Shown here one piece after another: positions 1-19,077 of a stretch of 64,000 nt of DNA. Under the pieces are notes generated by a model. The model was not told where the DNA came from and did not search any database. It worked only from the letters and a program-made list of their open reading frames with translations. A program made the position numbers and the translations under genes. Source of the stretch: Lichenostomus cassidix (lineage: Eukaryota; Chordata; Aves; Passeriformes; Meliphagidae); assembly GCA_008360975.2 (NCBI GenBank), contig CM039182.1, positions 81,933,405-81,997,404 on the forward strand, given 5' to 3'. Numbering within the stretch: position 1 is the stretch's first letter; each line of letters starts with the position of its first letter.

Positions 1-189
1 TGTAGTCGCTCTGTCTCCCAAGTATTCCCTACTAGGACAAACTACAGTGTGGTTCTGGTGCGAAAAATTATTTTTAAAATGGTAATGCAGGACTGAGGGT
101 TTAGTGTCTTCAGTGACTGTATGGACAATGTTAAATTTACGCTTCCAGCAGCCGAAGGCGTCTCTGCTCTTTTCTCACCGCCTTTGCCG
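1..189. other. Sequence upstream of the CpG island
   Basis: Short AT-richer stretch before the CpG-rich block. No exon, repeat or RNA gene was recognised. It could be distal promoter sequence of UPP1, but nothing in it shows that directly. Confidence 0.3.
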
Positions 190-930
190 TGCCCACAGGC
201 CCATGGCAGCGGGCACAGGGTGTGAGCGCTCCGACACACAGGGGCAGACACGGGCACAGACGCCCGCACAGCCCGACTCGACTCCGCCATCCTCGGCGTG
301 CCGACACCTGCGTGTGTATCTGCATCCCTAGGAAAAGGTGCTCCCGAGCGCCCGAGCCCTGGCAGCAGCTCTCCCGCCGAGCGCCCGGAGCCCCGCGCTG
401 CCTGCACGCCGCCTGCCTCGCTGCCTCTCCGCACCGGCAGCGACAGCGACATCAGCGGCATTGCCACAGCCGCGCCCTGTGCCCACCCCGGAGCACGGCG
501 CTGCCCGCAGCCTCCCCGGCGCGCAGGGGGTTAACCGGGCCCGGGGCGGGGCGGTGTCGCCGCTGGCGGGAGGTGGCTCGGCCGGGCGTCCCGCAGCCCG
601 TTCGGCAACAGCGAGCGGATCTCCTCGTTTCCCAGCGGCGAATCCCGCTGCCCACGGTGAGAGCCGCGTCCCGCCTGTCGCCCCGGCAGCCCGCGCTCAG
701 CTCCCGTGCGGGTGGTGGGTGCCCGCCGTGTTTCCCACCCCCGGTCGCCGGGACCCCCGCGGGGGATGGCGGCGGAGAGTGGGTAGGGAAAGGGGGGCGG
801 CGGGCGCGGGTGTCGGTCCGGTCGAGCGCTCCGCGGTGTCCGGGCGGACAGTGCCGCTCGTTCTGTCTGCGGGGCCGGGGGAGCGCTCCGCCAGCAGCGC
901 GGGCACCAGCAGGGTAAAACCATTTTTGCA
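190..930. promoter_or_regulatory. UPP1: CpG island, probable UPP1 promoter and first noncoding exon
   Basis: A GC-rich, CpG-dense block of about 740 bp stands out sharply from the AT-rich surroundings. It contains a consensus GC box (GGGGCGGGGC, 543-552). It also has two good splice-donor contexts on the + strand: CACG|GTGAGA, with the exon ending at 656, and CAGG|GTAAAA, with the exon ending at 913. Either could end a noncoding first exon spliced to the UPP1 coding exon whose acceptor is at 3160-3161. Open frames of up to 242 codons on both strands are expected in CpG-rich DNA and look like chance. The transcription start was not determined. A bidirectional promoter is possible but no minus-strand gene was seen. 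Confidence 0.75.
543..552 (+). promoter_or_regulatory. GC box (Sp/KLF site)
   Basis: Perfect GGGGCGGGGC inside the CpG island, about 105 bp upstream of the first candidate donor at 656/657. It fits a TATA-less housekeeping promoter. Binding is inferred from the motif only. Confidence 0.5.
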
Positions 931-3161
931 GCGACTTCAGCTTTTCGTGATGATGGATGAACACCGACCAAGAGCTTTGCCCTGCAGAAAGAGTTGACTG
1001 TGGACTTCCTTCAAAAATGCTGGCTGGCGGGGAGAAATGAGAGATGGCAATTATAGTGGATTCTGCATGGTATTAAAGCATCAATCTGAGCACTTAGAGG
1101 TTTAGATGAGATAGTAGGAAGAAATTCTTCTCTATGAGGATAGTGAAACACTGGAACAGGCTGCCCAGAGAACTTGTGGATGCCTCATCCCTGGCAGTGT
1201 TAAAGGACAGGCTGGATGGAGCTCTGAGCAATCTGGTCTAGTGGAAGGTGTTCCAGCCCATGGCAGAGGGTTTTGAACTAGGTGATCTTTAGGGTCCCTT
1301 CCACCCCAAACCATTCTTTGATATACACAAATGTTAAGGCAGGCTCTGCCTTTTCTTGATTTGGTTCCTTCTGGGAGTACATTATTATTGAAAGTCAGTT
1401 TTAACTTCAGCTGAGGAAGACTACAGAACCTTTTGGCGTGTCTATAAAAATTTCCGTTTGCTTAGACAGCGTGAGAGTTTTGTGGCTTTACATTAACTGG
1501 TTGCTTGTCACCTACTGCCTGATTGTTATCAGGGTCTGCCATGGGAAAGCTACTTTATGCTTGCTCCTTCCTTCAGTTCCTGCCAAGACACCTCCAGCTG
1601 GGTGCTCCTGGAGGGGGTATGCTGGACCTTTGGACTGCCAGAACTTTGTTCTCAGTTTTTTTAAGTATATAATCTGTGATTACTTAGGGGATCACAGAAC
1701 CAAGAACACTTGAAAATCACAAAAAGATGCTGCGAACAACAGCTGAATGAATGTCCTTGGTTTATTTGCAGCCATTTTTCTTTTTGTTATGTAAAAATCA
1801 CTTTGCTGTTTTTTCTTAACTTTCAACTCCTCTTTATCAGGACTTGTGGCGCTGTAGGAAGAAATTATGCATTTTTCTTGAAATGTATGTGGTGTAATGG
1901 CAATACTCAGTAGTAGCTGACTGCACTTCATATCACCATAAGGAAGTGTAGTTGATTATTAATGCAACTTTTATACTTCACCTCCTTGAGCACAGATGAT
2001 TGTATACACTTAGTATATCTAGTACATGTGAAGTTTGATAACCTATTTAATAAAGGTTAATGTTTGTTAAATGAAGAAAACTAATAGTCCTTATAAATTT
2101 AATATGTTTCCACTTTTCAGTGGCTTTTAACAGGCAGGCCTCTTGTTTATGTTGTTTGGTTCTTCACTTCTTAAAAAATTTACATATGATGTAATTCTGT
2201 TGCAAGATTGATTTCTTTACGTTTCCTTGTGATGTAATCCTGGGGTTTTTAAGGATTACAGTCCTGTCTCTGTTATAATCTCTGTGCTGTCAGGCCCTTC
2301 TTAAGGGAGGGTAGAGCAAAACTTTGTGATTCAATGCTTCCCATAAGGGCATTCCCAGAAAGTACCAACTTCGGCATGTTGCCTTAGTCACTTCTGAAAA
2401 TAATAACAAATTAATCATTCTATAATTATAATTCTGTCCTTGGATCGGCATGAAAGCCTCAGTGATACATTTGCCTGTTTAAATGTAAAGAAGAGTGCAG
2501 AAGGAGAAGGTTTTGGTTATAGGTTAGGGTAATGGATCAGGAAAAAAGGTATTCAGGGTAGATGATAACTGGAGAGCTGTGGCTTTTTGGAGTCATGTTT
2601 TAGTTTCGTGTTCCTTGCTTTATGCTGTGGCAGAAAGAAATCCTCTTATGGTCAGTAGGAGGAGTTTAATGAGGAGGATATTATGAGTAAGATGCTTCCT
2701 GGAATCGAGTTTCAGGCATCTGACAGCTAGAACTGAGCTTTGGAGACGTTCTGGAGCCAGAGGTGAAAGGGGGCTGAAGCTGATTCGGTCACTGTTGATG
2801 TGGGAGGTATGGAAGGAAGAGGGTGAGTTAGTTAGCAATGACTCTGTGGCCTGTGAACCTGCGGGTGTTCAAACTGCAGAACAGAGGTAGTGGTGAGGTG
2901 GGGGTTGCAATAGCAGGGGATTAATTTAAGCTTAAGGGCTTTGAAAGTGGTGATGCTCAGCAATAAAAACTGTAGATCCTCATTTTGCTCCTTTTGCTCC
3001 GGTTATAAAAGTTATAGTGTGGCTGGATTATTTGAGGAATTTATTATCCCTGATAGTTATCATCAATATGGAAGGTTTCTCTCTCTGTTAATGCTTCCAG
3101 CTTTATAGATGGGACTATTCTGATGCACTTGTAATTAATTTATATTTAAATATAATTCTAG
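914..3161 (+). other. UPP1: Putative UPP1 5' UTR intron
   Basis: The stretch between the CpG island and the first coding exon is read as a 5' UTR intron. It holds a CR1 fragment (about 1108-1325) and an inverted repeat TGTAATCC/GGATTACA (2233-2240 and 2253-2260, 12-nt spacer). No coding exon was recognised. The acceptor at 3160-3161 (ATTCTAG) has only a modest pyrimidine tract, so the exact 5' UTR structure is uncertain. Confidence 0.5.
1108..1325 (+). mobile_element. CR1 LINE, 3'-end fragment
   Basis: The sequence follows the conserved 3' end of avian CR1 retrotransposons. It runs from a degenerate 'GAAATTCTT' start through 'CACTGGAACAGGCTGCCCAG', 'TGGATGCCTCATCCCTGG' and 'GGATGGAGCTCTGAGCAA' to 'GGGTCCCTTCCACCCCAAAC' and 'CCATTCTTTGATA'. 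It is a typical 5'-truncated copy with several point changes, so it is old and immobile. CR1 is the dominant LINE of birds and other sauropsids, which supports the avian assignment. Confidence 0.92.
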
Positions 3162-3174
3162 GTATAAAACATAC

Positions 3175-11029
<7,855 letters not shown>

Positions 11030-11530
11030 AATATCCATCTTTGTTTTAGAGGAGAAGGCCTTTGTACCGATTCTGTCATCGTTATGACTTCCGTACATTA
11101 CAGGTCTTTTGGCTCAGAATAACTTACAGCATTCCGTGTGTCTGTGGAAGTTAATCATTTATGTCACTGTTCTTTGGGAACTGAATGTGCTGAATGGATT
11201 TCGATTAAGTTCTGCTTAGTTATGCATTACTGGATATAAAACTCACTTTTCTGTGAATTGGAAAGTGGATCTGTTGGGGAGAACAAGCCTGTGATAATAC
11301 ATGAAAAAGCTTTATTTATCCCTACTGTAAAAGAAAAACTAGAAAGAAGATCAAACTTTATTGCCAAGTACATGCATACCAGCAAATTACTTATAATTTA
11401 CTTGTTGTTATAAAAAATTATATAAGTTATAATTGTCTTTGTTGCTTCACTTCTAAAGAAAACTGAAAGTGAAGGCAGTTTATTTTTTTTTCAGAATTTG
11501 ACAAATAAACAATACTATTTTCATATATTA
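11030..11530 (+). other. UPP1: UPP1 3' UTR (probable)
   Basis: About 475 nt from the stop codon to a canonical AATAAA, so cleavage is expected near 11520-11530. The end is inferred from the hexamer alone. Further AATAAA hexamers around 14394 and 14510 could serve longer forms. Confidence 0.55.
11504..11509 (+). terminator. UPP1: AATAAA polyadenylation signal of UPP1
   Basis: First canonical AATAAA after the UPP1 stop codon, followed by an AT-rich stretch and then GTGTGGG about 45 nt on, which could be the GU-rich downstream element. Confidence 0.55.
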
Positions 11531-12612
11531 AAATTTCATGAAATTGCAAAGTGTGGGACTGAATTTTCTAAACATTAAGGACTTGACACTGAGCTGTTGA
11601 ATATCTGTACTTCCTAGCTATTGATCCAACAATATTTTAACTAAAGAATAGAATCAATACTCAGGAAATATTTATGCATTAAATAATTTTGCATTGAAAT
11701 ACTAGCAATCTTTTGCTGAAGCAAGGCTCCCACTTATGAAGAGGAACCAAAGGCATTCAGGAGATGCACAGCATGTTCACAGCCTCTATTATGGTAGCCC
11801 TTTTTTTTTTGCCTTCCTTTTACTTTGTTTCTTTTTTTTTTTCATTGGTATTCGTCTCAATCCTCAGGCTGTAACACTCACTGTTGCAATGGTTTCCAGT
11901 TCTTCTGAAGAACTGGAGAATACCTTTTAATGGTACATGCCATCAAAACCCCTTTTGCAATTGCAGTTTTTTCCACTAACATAAGCCTAAGCGTTTGAGA
12001 TTTTTTTTAAAGTCATGCTCATTATTACTTTTCTGATGTGGTTTGAATGTAAATATGTGGTCGGTTAAAGAAAATGTGTTTATTCCTTTTTCTTTTTTTT
12101 CCCTTTTCCTTCTTTCTACTGCAGTGGGGGAGGGTCCAGTCCTAGCAGGGGTCACAGGTCAAGAGGTCTGAATAAGCTCTCGGAACAGCTGTCGCTGACC
12201 CAGCAAAATGAGATTTTCTTTGTGAGGATTTGTAGTCTGCAAGGCTGTTAACAAGCACAAGTGTTAGAACTATAGGAGAGTGATATTAGTAGTAGGCACA
12301 GTCACCAGGCGACAGAGACTGGAAGTAATGTGATGGAAACATTAAAAAAGAAAGGGTGACTCATGGACAGAAAACCGCCAGTGAAGATCAGCCTCCTTAA
12401 ATTTTGATGAATTTTTCATCTGGGGAACACATTAGTAACTTTTAGAAATTCAGTCTTCTTTTATTTTTAAACCCAAATTTTCTCATTTCCGCTCAGGATA
12501 TACAGTGCATGTAAGTTTTCTGAGAAATTCTTTTTTTCCCTAAAATTAAGGGAAGGAGGGAGGTGGGAATGGCTCCACTTTTTTTTTTTTTTTGACAGTT
12601 TCTCTCTTATTT

Positions 12613-12613
12613 A

Positions 12614-12649
<36 letters not shown>
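12613..12649. repeat. (AAT)n microsatellite
   Basis: About twelve uninterrupted AAT/ATA units, preceded about 25 bp upstream by a 17-nt T run (about 12579-12593). Confidence 0.95.
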
Positions 12650-12650
<1 letters not shown>

Positions 12651-15600
12651 TAACTATGCCTACTGCTCGCTTAGGCATTGCATGCAGTCTGTGAGGTCCT
12701 TTGGGAAACATGCAACAAAGCACATCTTTTCTCTTCAAGGTCCTGTTCTTGAAAGAGTAGCAAGAATATGAAAAGCAGATCACTTCAGTGCATGCTTCAC
12801 TCTAGAGTGAAGGAAAGCTTATACCAAATTGACCAGTGTGGGTCTGGAGAAGACAGTTTGCTGTTATATAAGAAATACTTAATAAGAAGTTCCTAAAGAG
12901 AAGAAAAAATGCTTTACCTAGAAAATAAACACCTAATGTGACTCTGTGAAGCTATGGGGAAATATATTACTACAGTTGTCCTGGGGGTATGAATCTAAAA
13001 TGCTGTGATTTGTCTTTTTAAAGAGAGGACAGCAAGAATCTGGAAACTTGTTAAAAAGAATTTCTTGAATTATTTTAACAGTGTGCGCTGTCAATTGAAA
13101 CTAGAAAGCTTTTGTATTCAGTCATATAATGTAGGCACATCTATTTTGAGAACTAATATGAAAACCCTTAGGTGCTAGATGCTAAAATATAAATGTCGTG
13201 TGGCCTGGCTGAGCTGGAGCTAAGGATCATGCATTCATGTGGTGATGCAACTTTTGTATTAAATCAATAGCCAAGACCCTGGCAGAAGCCCCTGAAAGGT
13301 GAGCCATTCACCTTTTGCCAATATATCCTTCCTCCTTCCCACTGTTCCTTAGGATGCTGTACATTTCTTTCAGCTAAACTATTTTGCTTCTGTGCTTCCC
13401 ACCAGATGGAGTAAAGGGGTGTATGAAAGCTTAAAATTAGAATTCAAAGGAAACCAAGTGTCCTCCTGTTTCTGCTGATTCTCATCCTTTGGTGCTGTAT
13501 TCCTAACACGAAGGCAGTCCTACAGTCACATCTGACATGCAATAAAATACCTTTCTTAACTTTTGAGGAAACTTGCCAGAATGTTACCCTGATAAGAACA
13601 GTTGTATTTTTCCTTATGACTGCAACTGGACAGGGAGATAAAGAAATGAGTCAGTTGTGTGCATCCGGTGCTGAAGTTACCTTCCTGTAGGTTTTACAGA
13701 GAGTTATACAATTTACAGGTTTTATATGCAAGTCAGTGGTTTAATATTAGCCATCCACATTCTTTCTGTAGAACATCAGTCAAGATTTGGAGTAGTGATG
13801 TTTTTAGAAACATATATGGTATTACATATATATTCAATATTACGTAGTACAGTGTCTCCTGGTAGGTTTGCAAATGCTGCAAACTCCAGAAACCCATTTC
13901 AAATCAAGGGCCTGCTATAGTTCCCTGTGCCATTCTGTACCTAGAAAAATACCATACAAGCATTTTAATCCACGGTTCAGAAGGGATAAAAGCAAAAAAG
14001 GAAGTTAGAGGATATGAATAGAGTGGAAGCAGGAAGGGAGAGAAAAGTGGTTTCTACCAATGGTTTGTTCTGTGATTCGTGGTGTTCTGGCCTCTTCCTA
14101 CCATTTTGGCAAAGAATTGGTTGAGACTTTAATGAAGACAGGCTATAATGTGGTGGTTTTACATTTACAAGAGACTGAAAAATTGTAGTAACTCAGAGAC
14201 TTGAATGAGTGGATTTTTATTTTTGGCATCTTGATATATTTCAGAGTAGAACTTTCTTTAATGGAAGGTGTAGGAAATTGTGAAAAGGAGTATTTTCGAA
14301 TGACCTATGTCCAGAAGTGGTTTGACAACAAATGTTTTTATCCGTCCTTTAAAAACCAAGTAAAATAATTTGATAATTTCAGTATTTCTTGAAAATAAAT
14401 GTATTTAATAAGCAAGATATTTTAACGTACTTCTTCGTAAAGGATTTTCAGTGCATTGTGTAACAGAACTGGATTTTTAAAAGTCTGAATCTCAATATAA
14501 ATTCCTAAATAAAATGTTTATATGGTTGAAACAGGGATGTTTTTCATTTCCATTGACAAGACAGGTGAAAGAAACCAAAGCAGGAAACTGGGCTTTGGGG
14601 ATTGGATCTGCATGCCAAAACTGAATACAAAAAGGCACAGTAGTGTGATTTGATTTCACTATTAAGACTTTCTATAAGATGTTGAGGTTTGCTTTCCCTG
14701 AATGTTTGTCAGTGTTTGAGTGACTAAAAGTAAAGTTTTAGCTTTCTAAAATAATTACCATTTAATATTATTATTATTTACAATATTATACTGCAGAGAA
14801 TGGATTAAATTACAAATCCAAAAAGTCTTCTGCCTGAAGAGAAAGGAGGTCGCTGAACAAAGAAACATTAAATCTGAGACTCTGTGGTACAATAATAGAA
14901 GAAAGAGTAATGCTGACAGGTACAGTGCTTTTGCTTGGGCTACAAACAAAATGAAGCAGCAGCAAAAGACAGACTGTTTTACACTACACAGGAGCGTGAT
15001 TCCAGACACTTCTTGTTGGCGCTGCGCTTGTAACTGTGAGAAAATTTTCAATTTACTATCAAGTCTGTCATTTTACAAGAGTAAGCTTCCTAGAGGTCCC
15101 CAGAAACTCAAACAAACCACCAGCCTCCTTGGGAGATTGAGTCTGTTTTGCTGGTTTAACACATAGCTCCATTTTAATCAGCCCTATTATTTGACCTTGC
15201 CCACAACTAACGTTTTTCATCATGCCCTAACTTTGCAAACAGGGAGCGTCTCCCAGGAAAGATGCTACTAATTGGTGTCATCCTGCAGGCACTTTGTCTG
15301 CAGCCCAGGTCTGGGCCACGTAAATATTTACAAGTAGTACTCCTATTAATGTCAGAAGGAAAGCCTCGTGATCACTCAATAAACCTTGTGAAAGAAGTGG
15401 TGGGTGGTGATAGGAAAATAGGTTAGTTTGCCAGATTCCCAGCCATATTCCCACATGATTTGACTGCATTCCTGTCTATACCAAACAGTATTTTTGGCCC
15501 CTGGGCTCTAACCTATTTAACATATAAAATTATGTTTCTTTGGAAGTGCTTGCCAGCCTACTCTAATTACATTGTATTAAAACTGTAGGCTAGACATGGC

Positions 15601-16740
15601 GTGCTGATGGTATGATATTATAAAGCAGTCAAGTTTTAAAACCAGAGCTGGGTGCTGGCAGGAGTTTTTCTGCCTTTTCAGCCCCAGTGATTTTGGATGA
15701 CTTGTATATTATAAAGTTTTAAGTTAAAACTGAGAGAAAGCCTGCTATAGCTAAGCAGAAGCAGAAAAGGGCAGGTCACTCTGTCTTGTCTTTACTCAAA
15801 GACCCAGTTCTGAGCCTGGTTTGTTTTTCATTCCTGAAGGAGTGAGTGGAGCACATGATGAAATCCACAGCTTTCTAATTTTCCCTGCAATATTCAAGAT
15901 GTTTCTGTTGACTACATCCACTCTGTCAAGGAGCCCTGAAAGCATTCACTTAATATAGCTACAACCTGTTGTTTATAGTGGAATAATTATATAGTTAATG
16001 TGGATTTTTAAGTCTGGTACTTGCACAGGATACTGCTTGATGCTGTCCTGATGAAACCTACAAATTCAAAAGAGCTTCCAGGATGACAGCAATATATCTG
16101 ATGCGTCTTTTCAAAAATATTCAGTACTCCTTTGATTTTCCTGCCTCTGTGCTCCATTTTCATATTATCATATATTTTATGCCAAGGGTTTGGTTTGGGG
16201 AAGGGGGGTGATGGTTTAATTTAATAATTCTCATATTTCTATGATATTCCAAATAATACAATCAAGCTCATACAACCTGTATCTTCTAAAATTTCTTTTA
16301 GAAGTAATTTCCCAGAATGTCACTGCAGCGATTGTTCTTGGTGGAATGCTCATGCGATATCTTTTACTTTCCTAAATTTCATTTTAGAAGAAACAGGTCT
16401 GCTACTAGAGGGCACCAAACTAGGCAAGAATGAATTTCTATAGGAAAGGACAATAAGAGAGGAAAAATGAAGTTAGCATAAGTTAGTGGTGAAAGGTGTT
16501 TCTCTACTGAGTGTCTTAAATAGTAAAATGTGGAGTCAGTAGTTCATTAATAGTACTGGACAACAATTGCATACAAAATAGTTGTTTCCTGTTACCATGA
16601 AAAGCTGTTTAGCATTAAAAATAGAATGCCACATTTTTGAGAATGTAATTATATAGAGCATAATAAATTACACACATCACAGTTGGATGAACAGAGATAT
16701 TGCAGAAAGGCTTGTTCCAAATAATTTGGCAAATGGTTCA

Positions 16741-16761
16741 TGTGAGCTGTTTTAGCTCACA
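16741..16761. repeat. Perfect 8-bp inverted repeat
   Basis: TGTGAGCT and AGCTCACA arms flank a 5-nt GTTTT loop. Function unknown; short enough to be chance. Confidence 0.5.
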
Positions 16762-19008
16762 CACCTACAGACAGGAACTGTCTTCCATATCAGTCGCTTT
16801 GATAAGTAATTGCTTGTCATTCATTATGCTGAGTAATTTATAATTTCCTACAAATTACATTCTGTAGATTCTGCTCCCTGATTTTCCAGAACGGCTGAGT
16901 GAAGCGACACATATTAACAATTAACAGTATTTCAATTTCAATTTCTGAAAAATATTTGTTTAAAAATACATACTTCTGCTGTGCATAGAATTTGCATCAC
17001 TGCTATCTCAGAATGTCACCTTTGATCCTAGCGAGCAAAATTACTGTTCCATACTTTGAAACAGCAGGGATTTTAGCACTGCTTGACTAAAAGCAGAAGT
17101 GCCATCCAAGTGTGAAGTGGAGCTCCTTGGTGAGGTATTAATTAATCCTGCCTCTGAGGAATGTATGTGCTTAACGTCATTGAGGTAAACACTAAACTAC
17201 TTTTAGTTTTTTAGTATGTCCTGAGGACTTTCACATTTCTATTTGAACTAAATGATTATTTTAGTAATTTTTCAGTCTCGGAGGAAAGGAAAATCCTACC
17301 ATATTTGAGAAATAAAGGTGTTTAGCTGGTTGTATTCTGCCTTGACTGCATCTGTGATTTCTGCTTTCTGGGAGGTGATTTTGACCAGTATGTAAAATTT
17401 ATGAATTCATGACACCTACTCAGTCTGTTTATAATTCTATTCCCTGAACACATAGAAAAGGTAAAAATTAAAACTGAAATTTGCACCATTTCAAATACAG
17501 AGATTTTAACAGACTAATCAGTCAGTTTCCAGAAGGTGGAGTAACTAAGTTTACAACATGCTCTGAAGGGCCAAAACTGCTGCTGAGTGACCCAAATCCA
17601 AAGCTTGGGAAAGGGAAGCTCAGGCACTCAACACTAGCTGATCCTCATCCCATGGAAATTGGCACAACTAATTAGACCTGGAGATGTGCAGTTGCTCATT
17701 GCAGAAGTATCAGACTTATTAGCTTTCTAATTGCTGTTGTGGCTTAAATCTAAGGGAAGTTGGATTGCTCTGTGATGTCTTCTGTATCAAAAAAGTTTTA
17801 ATATTTTGGGGTATTTTAATGAGGAAAAATAGCTGTGAATATTAGGGTGTGTCCTTAATTCAATAAGAATACATTTGCAAAAAGTGCAGTGATGCAATTT
17901 ACTCAGCAATAATAAGAAGTAAAGAATACTTGTTCAGGCATCATGCTGTCCTATGCATGAGTGTGAATCATGACTCAGATTCTAGGTGGTTTGAATTACC
18001 TTATATAATGGCTGATTATATGTCTCTATTGACCACAGAGAGAACTTTTGGGGATCAGATTCTTAGGGATTTCATTTGTGTAGAACAAAAAAAAAGTTTA
18101 CTTGTGTAAAGTTTATGTCTCTTCTCACAGTGGCATTCATGGTGGGCAGGGTGGTCATCCTTTGCACCAACAGACTCCTGCTGGGTCTCCCAGTGGCTCT
18201 GCTACCACCAGTCTGCACAGGCTCCCCTTCTGCAGAAGGAATTGCCCTTCCACCTCTTTGCTGAAGGAACTGCTGCTGGAAGACTGATTTTCATCCCAGG
18301 TGGCATGTGGCATTTAATTGACATAGTTTTTTTATTTTTTGGAACATTCAATCTCTACATAGGTAAAGTATACTGCAAAAGGAGAATAAAATGTCAAACG
18401 CACACCCTCCATAAGAGAAAATTCAACAGTCATATGATGATGCAATGGGACCACTACAGTAATAGATGCGTACTTATAAGGGTGTTCCAGAAGCATACTG
18501 ATACTTTTAGGGGTATATGGTGAAGCAGTGTTATTTTCTGATTAATTTTCCTACTATTCTTTTTTTTTTCAAGAATATAAGCATCTGCAAACAAACTGAC
18601 ATAAACACTGAAGTGAGAGAAAGTCACAAAACTTTGGAAAAAGACAAATGTGTGTTACATATTCTTTTCCTCCCCCTCCTCCATTGTTTGCATCAATTTT
18701 TATTCCAGAAAAGTAAAAACAAGTGCAGAGTAAAGCAGCCTGAAGGCATTTATATAAACCCATCCCCTTACTGTTCATTGCACTGAGGAGAAAAACAGAA
18801 AGATGAGATTCCTCAATGAAAGGAAAACAAGAGGCAGAAACATAATCTCATCTTTTCTCGGGAAGCAGGCAAATCTCTTGCACTATTCTCTAGTGCTGGA
18901 ATTAATCAGCTTCTTAAAAATACATTTGGACTGCTTGGTGAGATGATTCTGAGTTAGAAAGTCCCTGAGAAGCCACTCTGCAAGTGGATGAAGGAAAGAA
19001 AAGAAGAT

Positions 19009-19077
19009 ATGGGGCACGCTGTACACCAGTTCAAGGCTCTGTTTTGGAAAAATTGGCTCTGCCGTGTGAGGCAACCG
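19009..19077 (+). CDS. ABCA13: ABCA13 coding exon 1 (start codon)
   Basis: Codes 23 residues, [18 protein letters not shown] then RVRQP, and ends CCG|GTGAGT in phase 0. The pattern 'hydrophobic-WKN-hydrophobic-R' just before the first membrane helix is typical of ABC-A transporters, and MGHA matches ABCA13. The ATG has A at -3 (GATATGG context, strong G at +4). There is no CpG island; a weak TATA-like TTAAAAATAC at about 18914 lies some 95 bp upstream, so transcription may start near 18945, but this is a guess. Confidence 0.9.

Larger units (their letters stand above)
11531..18900. other. Intergenic spacer UPP1-ABCA13
   Basis: About 7.4 kb, AT-rich, without a recognised gene. It includes oligo-T tracts, an (AAT)n microsatellite (12613-12649) and an 8-bp hairpin (16741-16761). 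A GC-richer patch at about 18120-18310 contains no convincing exon. An unseen 5' UTR exon of ABCA13 could lie here, but I found nothing that identifies one. Confidence 0.6.

Noticed and set aside
189..917. 242-codon open frame in the CpG island
   Set aside because: GC-rich DNA lacks stop codons by chance. The product is Arg/Pro/Ala-rich without domain character, and overlapping frames on both strands are equally open.
3163..3169. TATAAAA just upstream of the UPP1 start codon
   Set aside because: Only about 12 bp before the ATG, too close to act as a TATA box; it lies inside the predicted exon, and a CpG island is present upstream.
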